From Erwinia_E haradaeae_I (lineage in GTDB: Bacteria; Pseudomonadota; Gammaproteobacteria; Enterobacterales; Enterobacteriaceae), in contig NZ_LR217713.1 of the NCBI RefSeq assembly GCF_900698925.1, positions 372,001-436,000 of the forward strand: a stretch of 64,000 nt of DNA, read 5' to 3'. The translations under genes were made by a program, and so were the position numbers. The notes below the pieces were generated by a model, which saw only the letters and a list, made by a program, of their open reading frames with translations, did not search any database and was not told where the DNA came from. Positions 51,458-60,757 of the stretch are shown piece by piece. The first letter of the stretch is position 1, and the number at the start of each line of letters is the position of its first letter.

Positions 51458-53287
51458 ATGTGTGGAATTATTGGTGCAATTTCGTATCGTAATATTGTAG
51501 ATATTTTGCTTGATGGATTACGACGATTGGAATATCGGGGTTATGATTCTTCAGGTTTAGCTATTGTGGATATTCATGGACAGGTAATGTGCCTTCGTCG
51601 TCTTGGAGGGGTTCAGAATTTGTCTGATGCGGTAGAAAATACTATTTTATCTGGTACAATCGGTATTGCACATACACGTTGGGCTACGCACGGAAAACCG
51701 GCAGAAATTAATGCACATCCACACACATCGTCTGATATTAGTATAGTACATAATGGCATTATTGAGAATTATCAGTCTATATATAAACAACTAAGAGAAT
51801 GTGGTTATATATGTTCGTCAGAAACTGATACAGAAGTAGTGGCTCATTTAGTTGATTGGGAAGGGAAACAGGGTGGGTCATTCCTTGAGGTGGTACAGCG
51901 TGTTCTTCCGCGTCTTCGTGGAACATACGGTATGGTTATTTTAGATAGACGCATGCCAGATAGGTTAATTGCAGCACGCTCTGGCAGTCCATTGGTTATT
52001 GGTTGTAGTATTGGTGAAAACTTTATAGGATCCGATCCTATAGCATTGCTTCCAATTACACGTCGATTGATTTATTTAGAAGAGGGTGATATAGCACAAA
52101 TTACAGCATCTAGTATTATGATTTTTGATCGTTGCGGTAATAGTGTTCAGCGTTCTGAAATACTATCTAACATCCGACACGACTCGGTAAATAAAGGGGT
52201 ATATCATCACTATATGCAGAAAGAGATTTATGAGCAGTCAACAGTAATTAAAAAAAGATTACAAGGTTGCCTAAAAAATAACAAAGTTGATTTCTCTGAG
52301 TTAGGATCAAAAAACGAAATTTTATTAAAAAATTTAAAACATATCCAGATTGTTGCTTGTGGCACTTCATATAATGCAGGCATGGTAGCCAGATACTGGT
52401 TTGAGTCATTGATTCAAGTGCCTTGTGATGTTGAAATTGCTTCCGAATTTCGTTATCGACAACCCGTGGTACGACATAATAGCTTTTTAATAACCCTTTC
52501 TCAATCTGGAGAAACTGCTGATACCCTAGCAGCACTTCGTCTTTCTAAGACGATGCGCTACTTAGGATCTTTAGCAATTTGTAATGTACCTGGTTCTTCC
52601 TTGGTTCGTGAATCCGATTTAGTTCTTATGACTCAAGCAGGACCAGAAATTGGTGTTGCATCGACCAAGTCTTTTACAACTCAATTGACTATTTTGTTAA
52701 TGTTGCTTGCAAAAATTAGTTATTTGAAAGGCATGAAGCCTGATATTGAAAGGAATATTGTCGAGGCTTTGAAGGTGTTACCTTATCGCATTGATCAAAT
52801 GTTATTGAAAAATGATTTTATGGCTGATTTGGCGAAAGACTTTATTAATAAAGAGAATGCTTTATTTCTTGGTAGAGGAACACAATATCCGATTGCAATG
52901 GAGGGGGCTCTAAAACTGAAAGAGATCTCCTATATTCATGCTGAAGCATATGCTGCTGGAGAATTAAAGCATGGTCCACTTGCTTTAATTGATGATAATA
53001 TGCCGGTGATCGTTGTTGCACCAGATAATGATCTTTTAGAAAAAATAAAATCAAATATAGAAGAAGTACGTGCTCGAGGTGGTTCATTATATATTTTTAC
53101 CAATGCTCAATTTTGTGTTTTGAATATTGAGAATATGCATATTATTTCTATACCGTATGTTGAAGCGATCATCACACCAATTGCCTACATTGTACCCTTA
53201 CAGTTACTTAGCTATCATATAGCTCTACTTAAAGGAAACAATGTAGATCAACCAAGAAATCTAGCAAAATCAGTAACAGTAGAATAA
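51458..53287 (+). CDS. glmS: Glutamine-fructose-6-phosphate aminotransferase GlmS
   Basis: GlmS makes glucosamine 6-phosphate from fructose 6-phosphate and glutamine, the first step to UDP-GlcNAc. The 609 residues equal E. coli. The start chosen is the ATG that places Cys2 (MCGIIGAISYRN) as the glutaminase nucleophile; an in-frame ATG 9 nt upstream would bury it, and AGGA fits the downstream ATG at about 11 nt. The glutaminase domain shows RRLEYRGYDSSGLAI, HTRWATHGKP and HNGIIENY. Two SIS isomerase domains have ACGTSYNAGMV, SQSGETADTLAALR, LGRGTQYPIAMEGALKLKE and the C-terminal DQPRNLAKSVTVE. It completes the glmU-glmS pair. Confidence 0.98.
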   Translation: MCGIIGAISYRNIVDILLDGLRRLEYRGYDSSGLAIVDIHGQVMCLRRLGGVQNLSDAVENTILSGTIGIAHTRWATHGKPAEINAHPHTSSDISIVHNGIIENYQSIYKQLRECGYICSSETDTEVVAHLVDWEGKQGGSFLEVVQRVLPRLRGTYGMVILDRRMPDRLIAARSGSPLVIGCSIGENFIGSDPIALLPITRRLIYLEEGDIAQITASSIMIFDRCGNSVQRSEILSNIRHDSVNKGVYHHYMQKEIYEQSTVIKKRLQGCLKNNKVDFSELGSKNEILLKNLKHIQIVACGTSYNAGMVARYWFESLIQVPCDVEIASEFRYRQPVVRHNSFLITLSQSGETADTLAALRLSKTMRYLGSLAICNVPGSSLVRESDLVLMTQAGPEIGVASTKSFTTQLTILLMLLAKISYLKGMKPDIERNIVEALKVLPYRIDQMLLKNDFMADLAKDFINKENALFLGRGTQYPIAMEGALKLKEISYIHAEAYAAGELKHGPLALIDDNMPVIVVAPDNDLLEKIKSNIEEVRARGGSLYIFTNAQFCVLNIENMHIISIPYVEAIITPIAYIVPLQLLSYHIALLKGNNVDQPRNLAKSVTVE

Positions 53288-53319
53288 AAGATAAAAACGA
53301 TTATATAAACATTAGATGT

Positions 53320-53340
53320 GTTAAAATTTTTATTTTTAAC
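53320..53340. terminator. Possible shared terminator glmS/fumC
   Basis: GTTAAAA and TTTTAAC form a 7-bp stem with a 7-nt T-rich loop in the 68-nt gap between convergent glmS and fumC. All pairs but one are A-T, so the stem is weak. Confidence 0.3.
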
Positions 53341-53355
53341 TTAGAAGGTTTAAAA

Positions 53356-54753
53356 TTATATATCTATGGTTCCAATCATTTTCTTAGGTTTTACCCAGTT
53401 GTCAAATTCTTCTGAAGTAAGATAACCAAGTTTTATTGCAGCTTCTTTTAGTTTTAATCCTTCTTTATGTGCTGTATTAGCTATCTCTGCTGATTTATCA
53501 TATCCAATATGCGTATTGAGTGAAGTTACTAGCATTAATGACTCATTTAATAATTGTGAAATACGGGTGTGATTTGGTGTAATTCCTTGTGCGCAGTGTT
53601 TATCAAAGCTATTCATACCGTCAGATAAAAGACGTACAGATTGTAAAAAATTGTAAATCACCATAGGTCGATAAACATTTAACTCTAAGTTTCCTGATGC
53701 TCCTCCCATATTGATTGCTACATCATTACCCATAATCTGGCAACAGATCATTGTTAGCGCCTCGCACTGAGTTGGATTAACCTTTCCTGGCATAATAGAA
53801 CTACCTGGTTCATTTTCAGGAATTGTTAATTCACCAATTCCACAGCGTGGACCGGAGGCAAGAAATCGTACATCATTACTAATTTTCATCAAAGAGACTG
53901 CTAGACCTTTTAATGCTCCATGTGCATGGACTAATGCATCACAGGTTGCTAGAGCTTCAAATTTATTTACTGCAGTAATAAATTTTATTCCAGTGAGCTT
54001 AGATATCTCTTTAGAAACATTTACAGCATATTCTGGGTGAGTGTTTAAACCATTCCCAACAGCTGTGCCTCCTATAGCAAGTTCTGAGAGATGAGGAATG
54101 CTGTTTATAATATGTTCAAGATTGTGTTTTAGCATTGCTACCCATCCTGAGAATTCTTGTCCTAAAGTCAATGGTGTGGCATCTTGTAAGTGAGTGCGTC
54201 CAATTTTTATGATAGATTTAAAATCTACTGATTTATGATATAGTGTGTTTGTAAGCACTGTAAGAGAGGGAATTAGTTTGTCATGTAGGGCTATTATTGC
54301 CGAAACATGCATGGCAGATGGGAAGACATCATTAGAACTCTGACTATGATTTACATGATCATTTGGATGAACTAATCGCGACATACCCCTTTCCCCTCCT
54401 AAAATTTCACTAGCGCGATTAGCTAACACTTCATTCATATTCATATTAGTTTGTGTTCCAGATCCCGTCTGCCAGATTGATAGTGGAAATTGATTCCAAT
54501 GTTTATTACTGAGTATTTCATCAGTTGCTTTTATTATTGCATGTGCTATATCAAGTGAGAGCGCACCTATATCTGCATTGATTTTAGCTGCTGCACGCTT
54601 AATAAGCGCTAATGCATATATGAATTCTAAAGGCATTTTTTCTATAGATATTTTAAAATATGATAATGAACGTTCTGTTTGGGCGCCCCAAAGCTGGTCT
54701 TCAGATATTTCCATAGTTCCCATAGAGTCTTTTTCAACGCGAATTCTTGGCAT
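53356..54753 (-). CDS. fumC: Class II fumarate hydratase
   Basis: FumC is the iron-independent fumarase that hydrates fumarate to malate in the TCA cycle. The 465 residues compare with 467 in E. coli. EKDSMGTMEISEDQLWGAQTERSL opens the protein (given here in part: residues 7-30). The substrate-site blocks SGTQTNMNMNEVLANRA, HPNDHVNHSQSSNDVFPSAM (residues about 128-147) and GRTHLQDATPLTLGQEFSG follow. The family signature GSSIMPGKVNPTQCE, with its flexible catalytic serine, is intact. AGGAA precedes the ATG. Choice of the oxidation-resistant isoform rather than an Fe-S fumarase fits low Fe-S dependence, but this is inference. Confidence 0.97.
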   Translation of the reverse strand: MPRIRVEKDSMGTMEISEDQLWGAQTERSLSYFKISIEKMPLEFIYALALIKRAAAKINADIGALSLDIAHAIIKATDEILSNKHWNQFPLSIWQTGSGTQTNMNMNEVLANRASEILGGERGMSRLVHPNDHVNHSQSSNDVFPSAMHVSAIIALHDKLIPSLTVLTNTLYHKSVDFKSIIKIGRTHLQDATPLTLGQEFSGWVAMLKHNLEHIINSIPHLSELAIGGTAVGNGLNTHPEYAVNVSKEISKLTGIKFITAVNKFEALATCDALVHAHGALKGLAVSLMKISNDVRFLASGPRCGIGELTIPENEPGSSIMPGKVNPTQCEALTMICCQIMGNDVAINMGGASGNLELNVYRPMVIYNFLQSVRLLSDGMNSFDKHCAQGITPNHTRISQLLNESLMLVTSLNTHIGYDKSAEIANTAHKEGLKLKEAAIKLGYLTSEEFDNWVKPKKMIGTIDI

Positions 54754-56348
54754 TGTTAAGTTCCTGAATGTAGCTATTAGTACAATATAGTTTTATTTTA
54801 TAAATGTAGGTATCAGTTCAGTAAGGTAAAGAGTTTATACAACTATTTTATTAAAAATGTTTTTACAGTTATTTGTAATATATACAATAAAGTATATTTA
54901 ATATAATATATTGATACAAAGTATATTGAATATTAAGATTAATGTAATGTCTACATGTAGAATATCACGCTGATGGTATGTAAGTCATGAATTGTATCTA
55001 TAAATATAAAAAATACAAAATACATGGAGATCTATGAAATAGTAATAAAAGATTTTTTTATTTATTAAATAAATCAGACAGATGATAAATCATTTAATTA
55101 AGTAATAATAATTATTATTTTATTTCCGTAATCAAATTAAATCATTCAATAATCCATATACATGATTTAGTGGGGTTTATCACAAGAGTTTATGGCAGTT
55201 TATTATAGTTGAGCACGGAAAAATATTGTTTTCTATTGATTTTTTTGAGAGCATGTAGAGTGACATTTAAGACTAGGTACAGATACGATTATATCCTATA
55301 ATATAGAATATTATTTATTAGTGTAGATTACACGTTATACTATAATGATTTCGCAATAAAATAATTAAGAATATATATGTTCTTTCTTGATCAGAAATGA
55401 CTAACTATTTTACATGATGCATAGTTTATTTAAAAGTATAAATATTAAATATTAAGTTTGAAATATGTTTTTTCTACAATTGTAAATTCAGAGTAACATA
55501 TCTTTTTTATGCATTATGATATTATTTTGATATTATGTCCTTAGGGTTTAAATACTCCATCTTTAAAGCATTAAAGGGTTAACATGGTTGTGATTATTTT
55601 AGATGATAGATATGATATTTTTAATTATTTTAAATTATTTTTATTTATTAGTACTAATAATATTTATTACTGATTATAGCACCAATGTGTAATTGAATGT
55701 TCTATCTTGAGTTTAGACTTTAGAAAACTATACAGTCTATGCGGTTAGTTAGTAATAGATATTTTTTGATTTTAATTTCTGCACTACCAGTAAAATATTT
55801 TTATTACAACATATGTATTTAAAATATAGAAGTCTATATATATGAAGATTTAAATATATAAACAGTAATATATATTAGATTTCTAATCTATATCAATCAT
55901 ATAGGGCTTTTTTATGATAAAAAAGATATGACATTATAGAAATATTTGTTCCATGACAGAAGTCGGATTTTTTAAGATTATTAACTATTTTCTTTTTTAA
56001 TGTATTAAAATAATGATCATTATTATTTTGATCTCATTAGACTTGATAGATTTTATGAGATAAGAAAGTTTTTCTTATTTAGGTTTTTTATTAGATAAAG
56101 ATTGATGAGGCATGCGCGAAGATATTTGACTTATTTTATTAGTTGATATCAGGAGTTCATATATTGAGTTAATATTATAATTAATACTTTTTCATAAAGT
56201 ATTTACTTGTATTTGAAATAAGAAAAGATGATAGTTTAATTTAATTGTTTTTACGTTGTTTTGTTTATTTTTTGGCGTATAGTAATGGTAGAATATGTTA
56301 TGAATACAGGTAATCATTTTTGTTTCTATAAGAGAATTGCAATAAAGG

Positions 56349-56374
56349 GTGATGTCTATTAGTGATGTCTATCA
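56349..56374. repeat. 13-nt tandem duplication, one mismatch
   Basis: GTGATGTCTATTA at 56349-56361 is followed directly by GTGATGTCTATCA at 56362-56374. Confidence 0.7.
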
Positions 56375-56431
56375 TGGTTATATGTTTCTTGTAAGTCAGA
56401 TGATGTGAATCATAAAAAGGTTGTGATGGCA

Positions 56432-56471
56432 AGTAGTTAATTTTTATTAGAAGTAGTTAATTTTTATTAGG
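56432..56471. repeat. Perfect 20-nt tandem duplication
   Basis: AAGTAGTTAATTTTTATTAG at 56432-56451 is repeated exactly at 56452-56471. It lies only about 60 nt from the 13-nt tandem pair. Confidence 0.85.
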
Positions 56472-57014
56472 TTCTTAGTTTCAATAGAGATGGAAATTAT
56501 TTGAGAGATCAGTCATCTTCGTTTTTGCGTTATTGCATTAGTTTACGTAACGAGCACTGTTATTTCTGTCTACGTATATACGTAAAATACGATACTTAAT
56601 GTGATACAAGTATATCATTACACTTTTTTACAGAACATGTTGTATCTCTAATATTACTATTTAGATATGATTAAAGTTCGAATTTCATTACTGTTAAAAT
56701 AAATTTTTATATACTATTGTTAATATTATGTATGAATTTAAGTTATTTTTTGATTATATAACTTGTTATATAGAATGCCAATATGTTAAGACAGGTTTAA
56801 ATTAATTATCAAATCCTCTTTAGATTGTTGAGGAGTAAATTAGAGAAAGGTATTGATTTTTTTAATATCTAAAAGTATAATAATCTAGTGATTGTTGATT
56901 ATCATCAACACTTCCTGTTAGTCAGATTTTTAGATTTTATTAAGTTTTTTATTATAAAATGTTATTATAAATATTTTATTTTTAAGAATTTTTAGATGAT
57001 TTTTAGGAGTTAAC

Positions 57015-57617
57015 ATGGTATTGGTTAGTCGTATCGCCCCTGATTTTACAGCTTCCGCTGTTCTTGGCAATGGCGAAATTATAGAGAAGTTTAACTTTCT
57101 AGACTTTACTTCTGGAAAAACTAGCGTTCTATTTTTTTGGCCTATGGATTTTACCTTTGTATGTCCGTCAGAGTTAATCGCTTTTAACAAGAGATATTCA
57201 GAGTTTCAAAAGCGTGGTACAGAAGTAATTGGTATCTCCTTAGATTCGGTATTTGTGCATCAAGCATGGCGTAACACTCCGATTCATCAAGGAGGGATAG
57301 GTTCAGTCCAATATATAATGGTCTCTGATATAAAACGTGAGATTCAGAAATCTTGGGGTATTGAGCATCCAAATGCTGGTATCGCATTACGTGCGTCGTT
57401 TCTTATCGATCAGTTCGGTATCGTAAGGCATCAAGTAGTTAATGATCTACCATTTGGACGTAATATTAACGAAATGTTACGGATGATTGATGCATTACAG
57501 TTCCATGAAGTTCATGGGGAAGTGTGTCCAGCGCAGTGGGAAAAAGGAAAAGATACTATTACACCATCTTCTGACGGTATTGCTAAATATCTATCTAATA
57601 ACCTACATCAGTTGTAA
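57015..57617 (+). CDS. Typical 2-Cys peroxiredoxin (AhpC/TSA family)
   Basis: This is a thiol peroxidase that reduces hydrogen peroxide and organic peroxides. The 200 residues include the peroxidatic Cys50 in PMDFTFVCPSELIAFNKR and the resolving Cys171 in HGEVCPAQWEKGK, the typical 2-Cys layout. SFLIDQFGIVRHQVVNDLPFGRN (within residues 131-153) matches the TSA family. It resembles the peroxiredoxin kept in Buchnera (annotated ahpC or tsaA) more than E. coli AhpC. AGGAG lies directly upstream of the ATG. No ahpF is adjacent, so its reductant is probably the thioredoxin system. It is monocistronic or leads to ribF after 284 nt. Confidence 0.95.
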   Translation: MVLVSRIAPDFTASAVLGNGEIIEKFNFLDFTSGKTSVLFFWPMDFTFVCPSELIAFNKRYSEFQKRGTEVIGISLDSVFVHQAWRNTPIHQGGIGSVQYIMVSDIKREIQKSWGIEHPNAGIALRASFLIDQFGIVRHQVVNDLPFGRNINEMLRMIDALQFHEVHGEVCPAQWEKGKDTITPSSDGIAKYLSNNLHQL

Positions 57618-57901
57618 TTATTTAGTAACAAAATATGTCATTAGAATTTATAACATACAATTTTAAATGAATGATAGATATATTTTTTATATTATATTTT
57701 ATTCGGTTGAATATTATAATATTGTAAAATGATGCATGGAGTAAATTAATATAACATATGTTTATATATTCACTAAATGGATATTTATGATTAGATATTA
57801 ATGCATCACTTAATGTTATTCAAATTAATTGTTTATCTGAAATGAAATATTTTATTTGAGTAAGATCCAACATAAATAGATGTTTAATACATGAGACATT
57901 T

Positions 57902-58834
57902 ATGCAGTTAATACGCGGAATACACAATCTGCGAAAATATCATCAAGGTTGCGTATTGACTGTCGGAAACTTTGATGGTGTGCATCGTGGCCATCAGAAA
58001 TTATTGGCAAGGCTACATGAAGAAGGTTTGCAACGTAATGCGTCAGTGATGGTTATGATTTTTGAGCCTCAGCCACTTGAGTTTTTTTATAAAAAAAATG
58101 CCCCTGCGCGTTTAACAAGGCTTAATGAGAAGGTGCGTCTTCTTGCGCGGTCCGGCGTGGACTGGGTCCTTTGTGTTCGATTTAATAATGATTTTAGTTC
58201 TTATAGTCCGCAAAATTTTATTGCTGAGATTTTAGTAAAGAAGTTGAATATACAGTTACTTATAGTAGGTAGTGATTTTCAATTTGGAATTCATCGTTCT
58301 GGCAACTTTCCTTTATTAAAGGAAGCGAGTATTCATTATGGTTTTGATATTATAAATTTTAAAGCTTTGTTTGACTCAAAGAATCGAATCAGTAGTACAG
58401 CGATACGTCACGCGTTATCTGAAGATAATTTTGAGTTAGCTCAGAGATTATTAGGCAGGCCATTCAGTATATCTGGTCGAGTCATCCATGGTGATGCCTT
58501 AGGGCGAGTAATTGGATTTCCCACTGCTAACTTGTCCTTACCTCGAGTGGTTTTACCTATTGCAGGTGTATACATTGTTCATGTACAAGGATATAATTCT
58601 AGGATATTACCTGGTATAGCAAATATTGGAGTTCGTCCAACTTTTAATCTTGGTATTAAACAGTTAGAAATTTATCTTTTTGATTTTTCTTTGGATATTT
58701 ACGGTAAATATTTAGAGGTTGTTATGTTACGTAAAATACGTTCTGAACAGCGTTTTCACTCAATTAATGCGCTAAAAAATCAAATTAAAAGTGACGTTGC
58801 AACCGCTAGGAATTTTTTTAAAAATCAGGATTGA
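57902..58834 (+). CDS. ribF: Bifunctional riboflavin kinase / FAD synthetase
   Basis: RibF phosphorylates riboflavin to FMN and adenylylates it to FAD. The 310 residues (E. coli 313) begin with the FAD synthetase domain, which has the nucleotidyltransferase motif LTVGNFDGVHRGHQKLLAR at about residues 19-37. ISSTAIRHALSEDNFELAQRLLGRP (within 160-184) leads to the C-terminal flavokinase domain, with GRVIGFPTANLSLP and ANIGVRPTFN. FMN from this enzyme also serves UbiX. The E. coli neighbours ileS, lspA and rpsT are absent, so ribF stands alone between the peroxiredoxin gene and tusD. Confidence 0.96.
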   Translation: MQLIRGIHNLRKYHQGCVLTVGNFDGVHRGHQKLLARLHEEGLQRNASVMVMIFEPQPLEFFYKKNAPARLTRLNEKVRLLARSGVDWVLCVRFNNDFSSYSPQNFIAEILVKKLNIQLLIVGSDFQFGIHRSGNFPLLKEASIHYGFDIINFKALFDSKNRISSTAIRHALSEDNFELAQRLLGRPFSISGRVIHGDALGRVIGFPTANLSLPRVVLPIAGVYIVHVQGYNSRILPGIANIGVRPTFNLGIKQLEIYLFDFSLDIYGKYLEVVMLRKIRSEQRFHSINALKNQIKSDVATARNFFKNQD

Positions 58835-59074
58835 GGCGGGTAATTAATTATCTATACACAATATTGTAAATTTTAGAGATAGAAGCTTAAATAATTCTAT
58901 TTATACCCAATAGATACAGTTATTCAATCATATAAAAAATTAGGAAATGATATTATAATATGAGAGTCTAATCTATCAGGTAATTCAGTAACTATGTTTA
59001 ACCAGAGATAGAAAAAATAATATTTAATTTTGTCACTATATTGATACATAATAAAAGGTACACAAATATAGCGT

Positions 59075-59461
59075 ATGCGTTTTTGTCTCATGGTAACTGG
59101 ACCTGCTTATGGGACCCAACGATCTAGCACAGCTTGGTTATTTGCTAGTGAGTTAATAGAGCAGTTACATGTAATTACTAGTATTTTTTTTTATTGTGAG
59201 GGCGTTTTGAACGCTAGTATGTTGAATTGTCCAAGCAATGATGAAGTTCATATGACGCGTTATTGGCAAAAATTATCTAAACAACATGGTGTTATATTAA
59301 ATGTTTGTATTTCGGCGGCATTGCGTCGAGGAGTATGTGGTCAACAAGAGGCACAGAACTTACATTTATCATCGTATAATTTAGCTTCTGGTTTTAGGTT
59401 AAGTGGTTTGGGGGAGCTAGCTGAAGCAGTATTGAATTGTGATCGAGTGGTACAATTTTAA
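59075..59461 (+). CDS. tusD: Sulfurtransferase subunit TusD
   Basis: TusD is the sulfur-carrying subunit of the TusBCD complex, which relays sulfur from TusA to TusE for 2-thiouridine in tRNA(Lys), tRNA(Glu) and tRNA(Gln). The 128 residues equal E. coli. The N-terminal MVTGPAYGTQRSSTAW and the region with the active-site cysteine NVCISAALRRGVCGQQEA are present, ending SGLGELAEAVLNCDRVVQF. Its TAA overlaps the tusC ATG by one base. It opens the tusDCB-rpsL-rpsG-fusA-tuf block, an order shared with E. coli. Confidence 0.96.
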   Translation: MRFCLMVTGPAYGTQRSSTAWLFASELIEQLHVITSIFFYCEGVLNASMLNCPSNDEVHMTRYWQKLSKQHGVILNVCISAALRRGVCGQQEAQNLHLSSYNLASGFRLSGLGELAEAVLNCDRVVQF

Positions 59462-59820
59462 TGAAGTCCATTGCTTTTATTTTTACACGAGGTCCGCATG
59501 GATCTAGTTTTGGACGTGAAGGTTTAGATGCGATATTGGCATTATTGTCTTTTAGTGATAACATTGCTTTGTTTTTTGTAAGTGATGGTGTATTGCAATT
59601 AACTACTAATCAAAAACCAGACTTGATTTTAGCACGTAACTATATTGCTACTTTTAGTTTACTCTCCTTATATGAGGTCAGGAGATTTTACATATGTTCA
59701 GACGCGTTAGTTGAACGCGGTATGGTTATCGATGTTCCAAATGTATTGGGTGCTGATGTATTATCTCCAAAGGCATTGCGTCTAAGGTTAAATGATTATG
59801 ATCGATTTGTTACTTTTTAA
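59461..59820 (+). CDS. tusC: Sulfurtransferase subunit TusC
   Basis: TusC is a structural subunit of the TusBCD heterohexamer and has the DsrE-type fold without the sulfur-relay cysteine. The 119 residues equal E. coli. AFIFTRGPHGSSFGREGLDA, FFVSDGVLQLTTNQKPD and ARNYIATFSLLSLYEVRR match the family. It overlaps tusD by one base and lies 12 nt ahead of tusB, so the three are translated together. Confidence 0.95.
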   Translation: MKSIAFIFTRGPHGSSFGREGLDAILALLSFSDNIALFFVSDGVLQLTTNQKPDLILARNYIATFSLLSLYEVRRFYICSDALVERGMVIDVPNVLGADVLSPKALRLRLNDYDRFVTF

Positions 59821-59832
59821 GCCTAGAAGATT

Positions 59833-60120
59833 ATGCTACATACATTAACGATGTCACCATTTCGTTGCGATGTACCTGCCATACGACGCTTGATAGCAGT
59901 GGGTGATCATGTGTTGTTACTTGAGGATGGAGTTATTTTTGCATTGGCAGGAACTAAAACTTTGTCAATATTAATCAATAGCTCGGCTTATATATATGCG
60001 TTGAGAGTTGATTTATTAGCTCGTGGTTTAATGAGTCGTGTATCCTCTCAAGTTGAGATCATCAGTTATACTGATTTTGTTATGCTTGTATTAGAGAATC
60101 CACAACAAGTATCCTGGTAA
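59833..60120 (+). CDS. tusB: Sulfurtransferase subunit TusB
   Basis: TusB is the smallest subunit of the TusBCD sulfur-relay complex. The 95 residues equal E. coli. MLHTLTMSPFRCD, GDHVLLLEDGVIFALAG, YALRVDLLARGLMSRVS and SYTDFVMLVLENPQQVSW follow the family pattern. The transcript may end in the hairpin at 60175-60194 or run on into rpsL. TusA and TusE are not in this window, but keeping all three subunits implies that thiolation of the wobble uridine is still made. Confidence 0.94.
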   Translation: MLHTLTMSPFRCDVPAIRRLIAVGDHVLLLEDGVIFALAGTKTLSILINSSAYIYALRVDLLARGLMSRVSSQVEIISYTDFVMLVLENPQQVSW

Positions 60121-60166
60121 ATATTATTAAGATTTCTTGGTCAATCATAGTAATATTGGTTATCTC

Positions 60167-60195
60167 TTGACTCTTTTTAGACTTGAATCTAAAAT
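60167..60195 (+). promoter_or_regulatory. Strong sigma-70-type promoter of the str operon
   Basis: TTGACT (60167-60172) and TAAAAT (60190-60195) are separated by exactly 17 nt; each box matches its consensus at 5 of 6 positions. Transcription would start near 60202, giving an 80-nt leader before rpsL. A 7-bp inverted repeat (TTTTAGA / TCTAAAA, 60175-60194) fills the spacer and the first bases of the -10 box. It is followed by TGTTGTTTTT, so the same DNA could also terminate tusDCB. The position matches the str promoter of E. coli. Confidence 0.7.
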
Positions 60196-60281
60196 GTTGT
60201 TTTTCTCATATTACTTAGATTTTCTTACTATCAAGATGTCAAGAAGAAAGAAAAGAATATTTAAAGCCCAGGAGTTTTTTT

Positions 60282-60656
60282 ATGTCAACAATTAATCAGT
60301 TAGTTCGTAAACCACGTGTTAGAAAAGCAGTAAAAAGTAATGTTCCGGCGTTAGAAGGTTGTCCACAAAAACGTGGTGTATGTACTCGCGTCTATACTAC
60401 TACTCCTAAAAAACCGAACTCTGCTTTGCGTAAGGTGTGTCGAGTTCGCTTAACGAATGGGTTTGAAGTAACCTCTTATATTGGAGGTGAGGGTCATAAT
60501 TTACAGGAACACTCTGTTATTCTTATTCGTGGAGGTCGAGTTAAAGATTTGCCTGGTGTACGTTATCATACGGTGCGTGGGGCGTTAGATTGTTCAGGGG
60601 TTAAAGACTGTAAGCAGGCTCGTTCTAAATATGGCGTCAAAAAACCAAAAACTTAA
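60282..60656 (+). CDS. rpsL: 30S ribosomal protein S12
   Basis: S12 sits at the decoding centre of the 30S subunit. The 124 residues equal E. coli with few changes. VYTTTPKKPNSALRKVCRVR (residues 36-55) and GGRVKDLPGVRYHTVRG carry the conserved loops; the Lys residues whose mutation gives streptomycin resistance in the family are wild type. It has cysteine instead of arginine in GVKDCKQARSKYG, a CGT-to-TGT type change. First gene of the str operon, behind the promoter at 60167-60195. Confidence 0.98.
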   Translation: MSTINQLVRKPRVRKAVKSNVPALEGCPQKRGVCTRVYTTTPKKPNSALRKVCRVRLTNGFEVTSYIGGEGHNLQEHSVILIRGGRVKDLPGVRYHTVRGALDCSGVKDCKQARSKYGVKKPKT

Positions 60657-60757
60657 TTTTGTCTCTAAAGGTAAAGTCAAAGAGAATAACTCAAAACGCT
60701 CTTATGACGCGCATATAAAGTGTTTGGCATCCTGAATGAACTTACGGAGTACTACTT
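60657..60757 (+). promoter_or_regulatory. rpsL-rpsG spacer, probable S7 autoregulation site
   Basis: In E. coli the rpsL-rpsG spacer binds S7 and represses translation of the distal str genes. The spacer here is 101 nt, similar to E. coli, and keeps a recognisable block TTTGGCATCCTGAATGAAC and the ribosome-binding site ACGGAG. AAACGCT (60694-60700) can pair with AGTGTTT (60719-60725), one pair being G-U. The conserved block follows this stem as it does in E. coli. The assignment rests on remembered E. coli sequence. Confidence 0.6.

Larger units (their letters stand above)
54754..57014. other. Non-coding region fumC/peroxiredoxin
   Basis: About 2.3 kb between divergent genes without recognisable genes. 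It contains a 13-nt imperfect tandem pair at 56349-56374 and a perfect 20-nt tandem duplication at 56432-56471. A short minus-strand open frame at 56930-57190 only mirrors the peroxiredoxin gene. Confidence 0.6.

Noticed and set aside
56675..56690. GTTCGAATTTC resembling a tRNA T-loop
   Set aside because: No flanking complementary stems or acceptor arm can be drawn.
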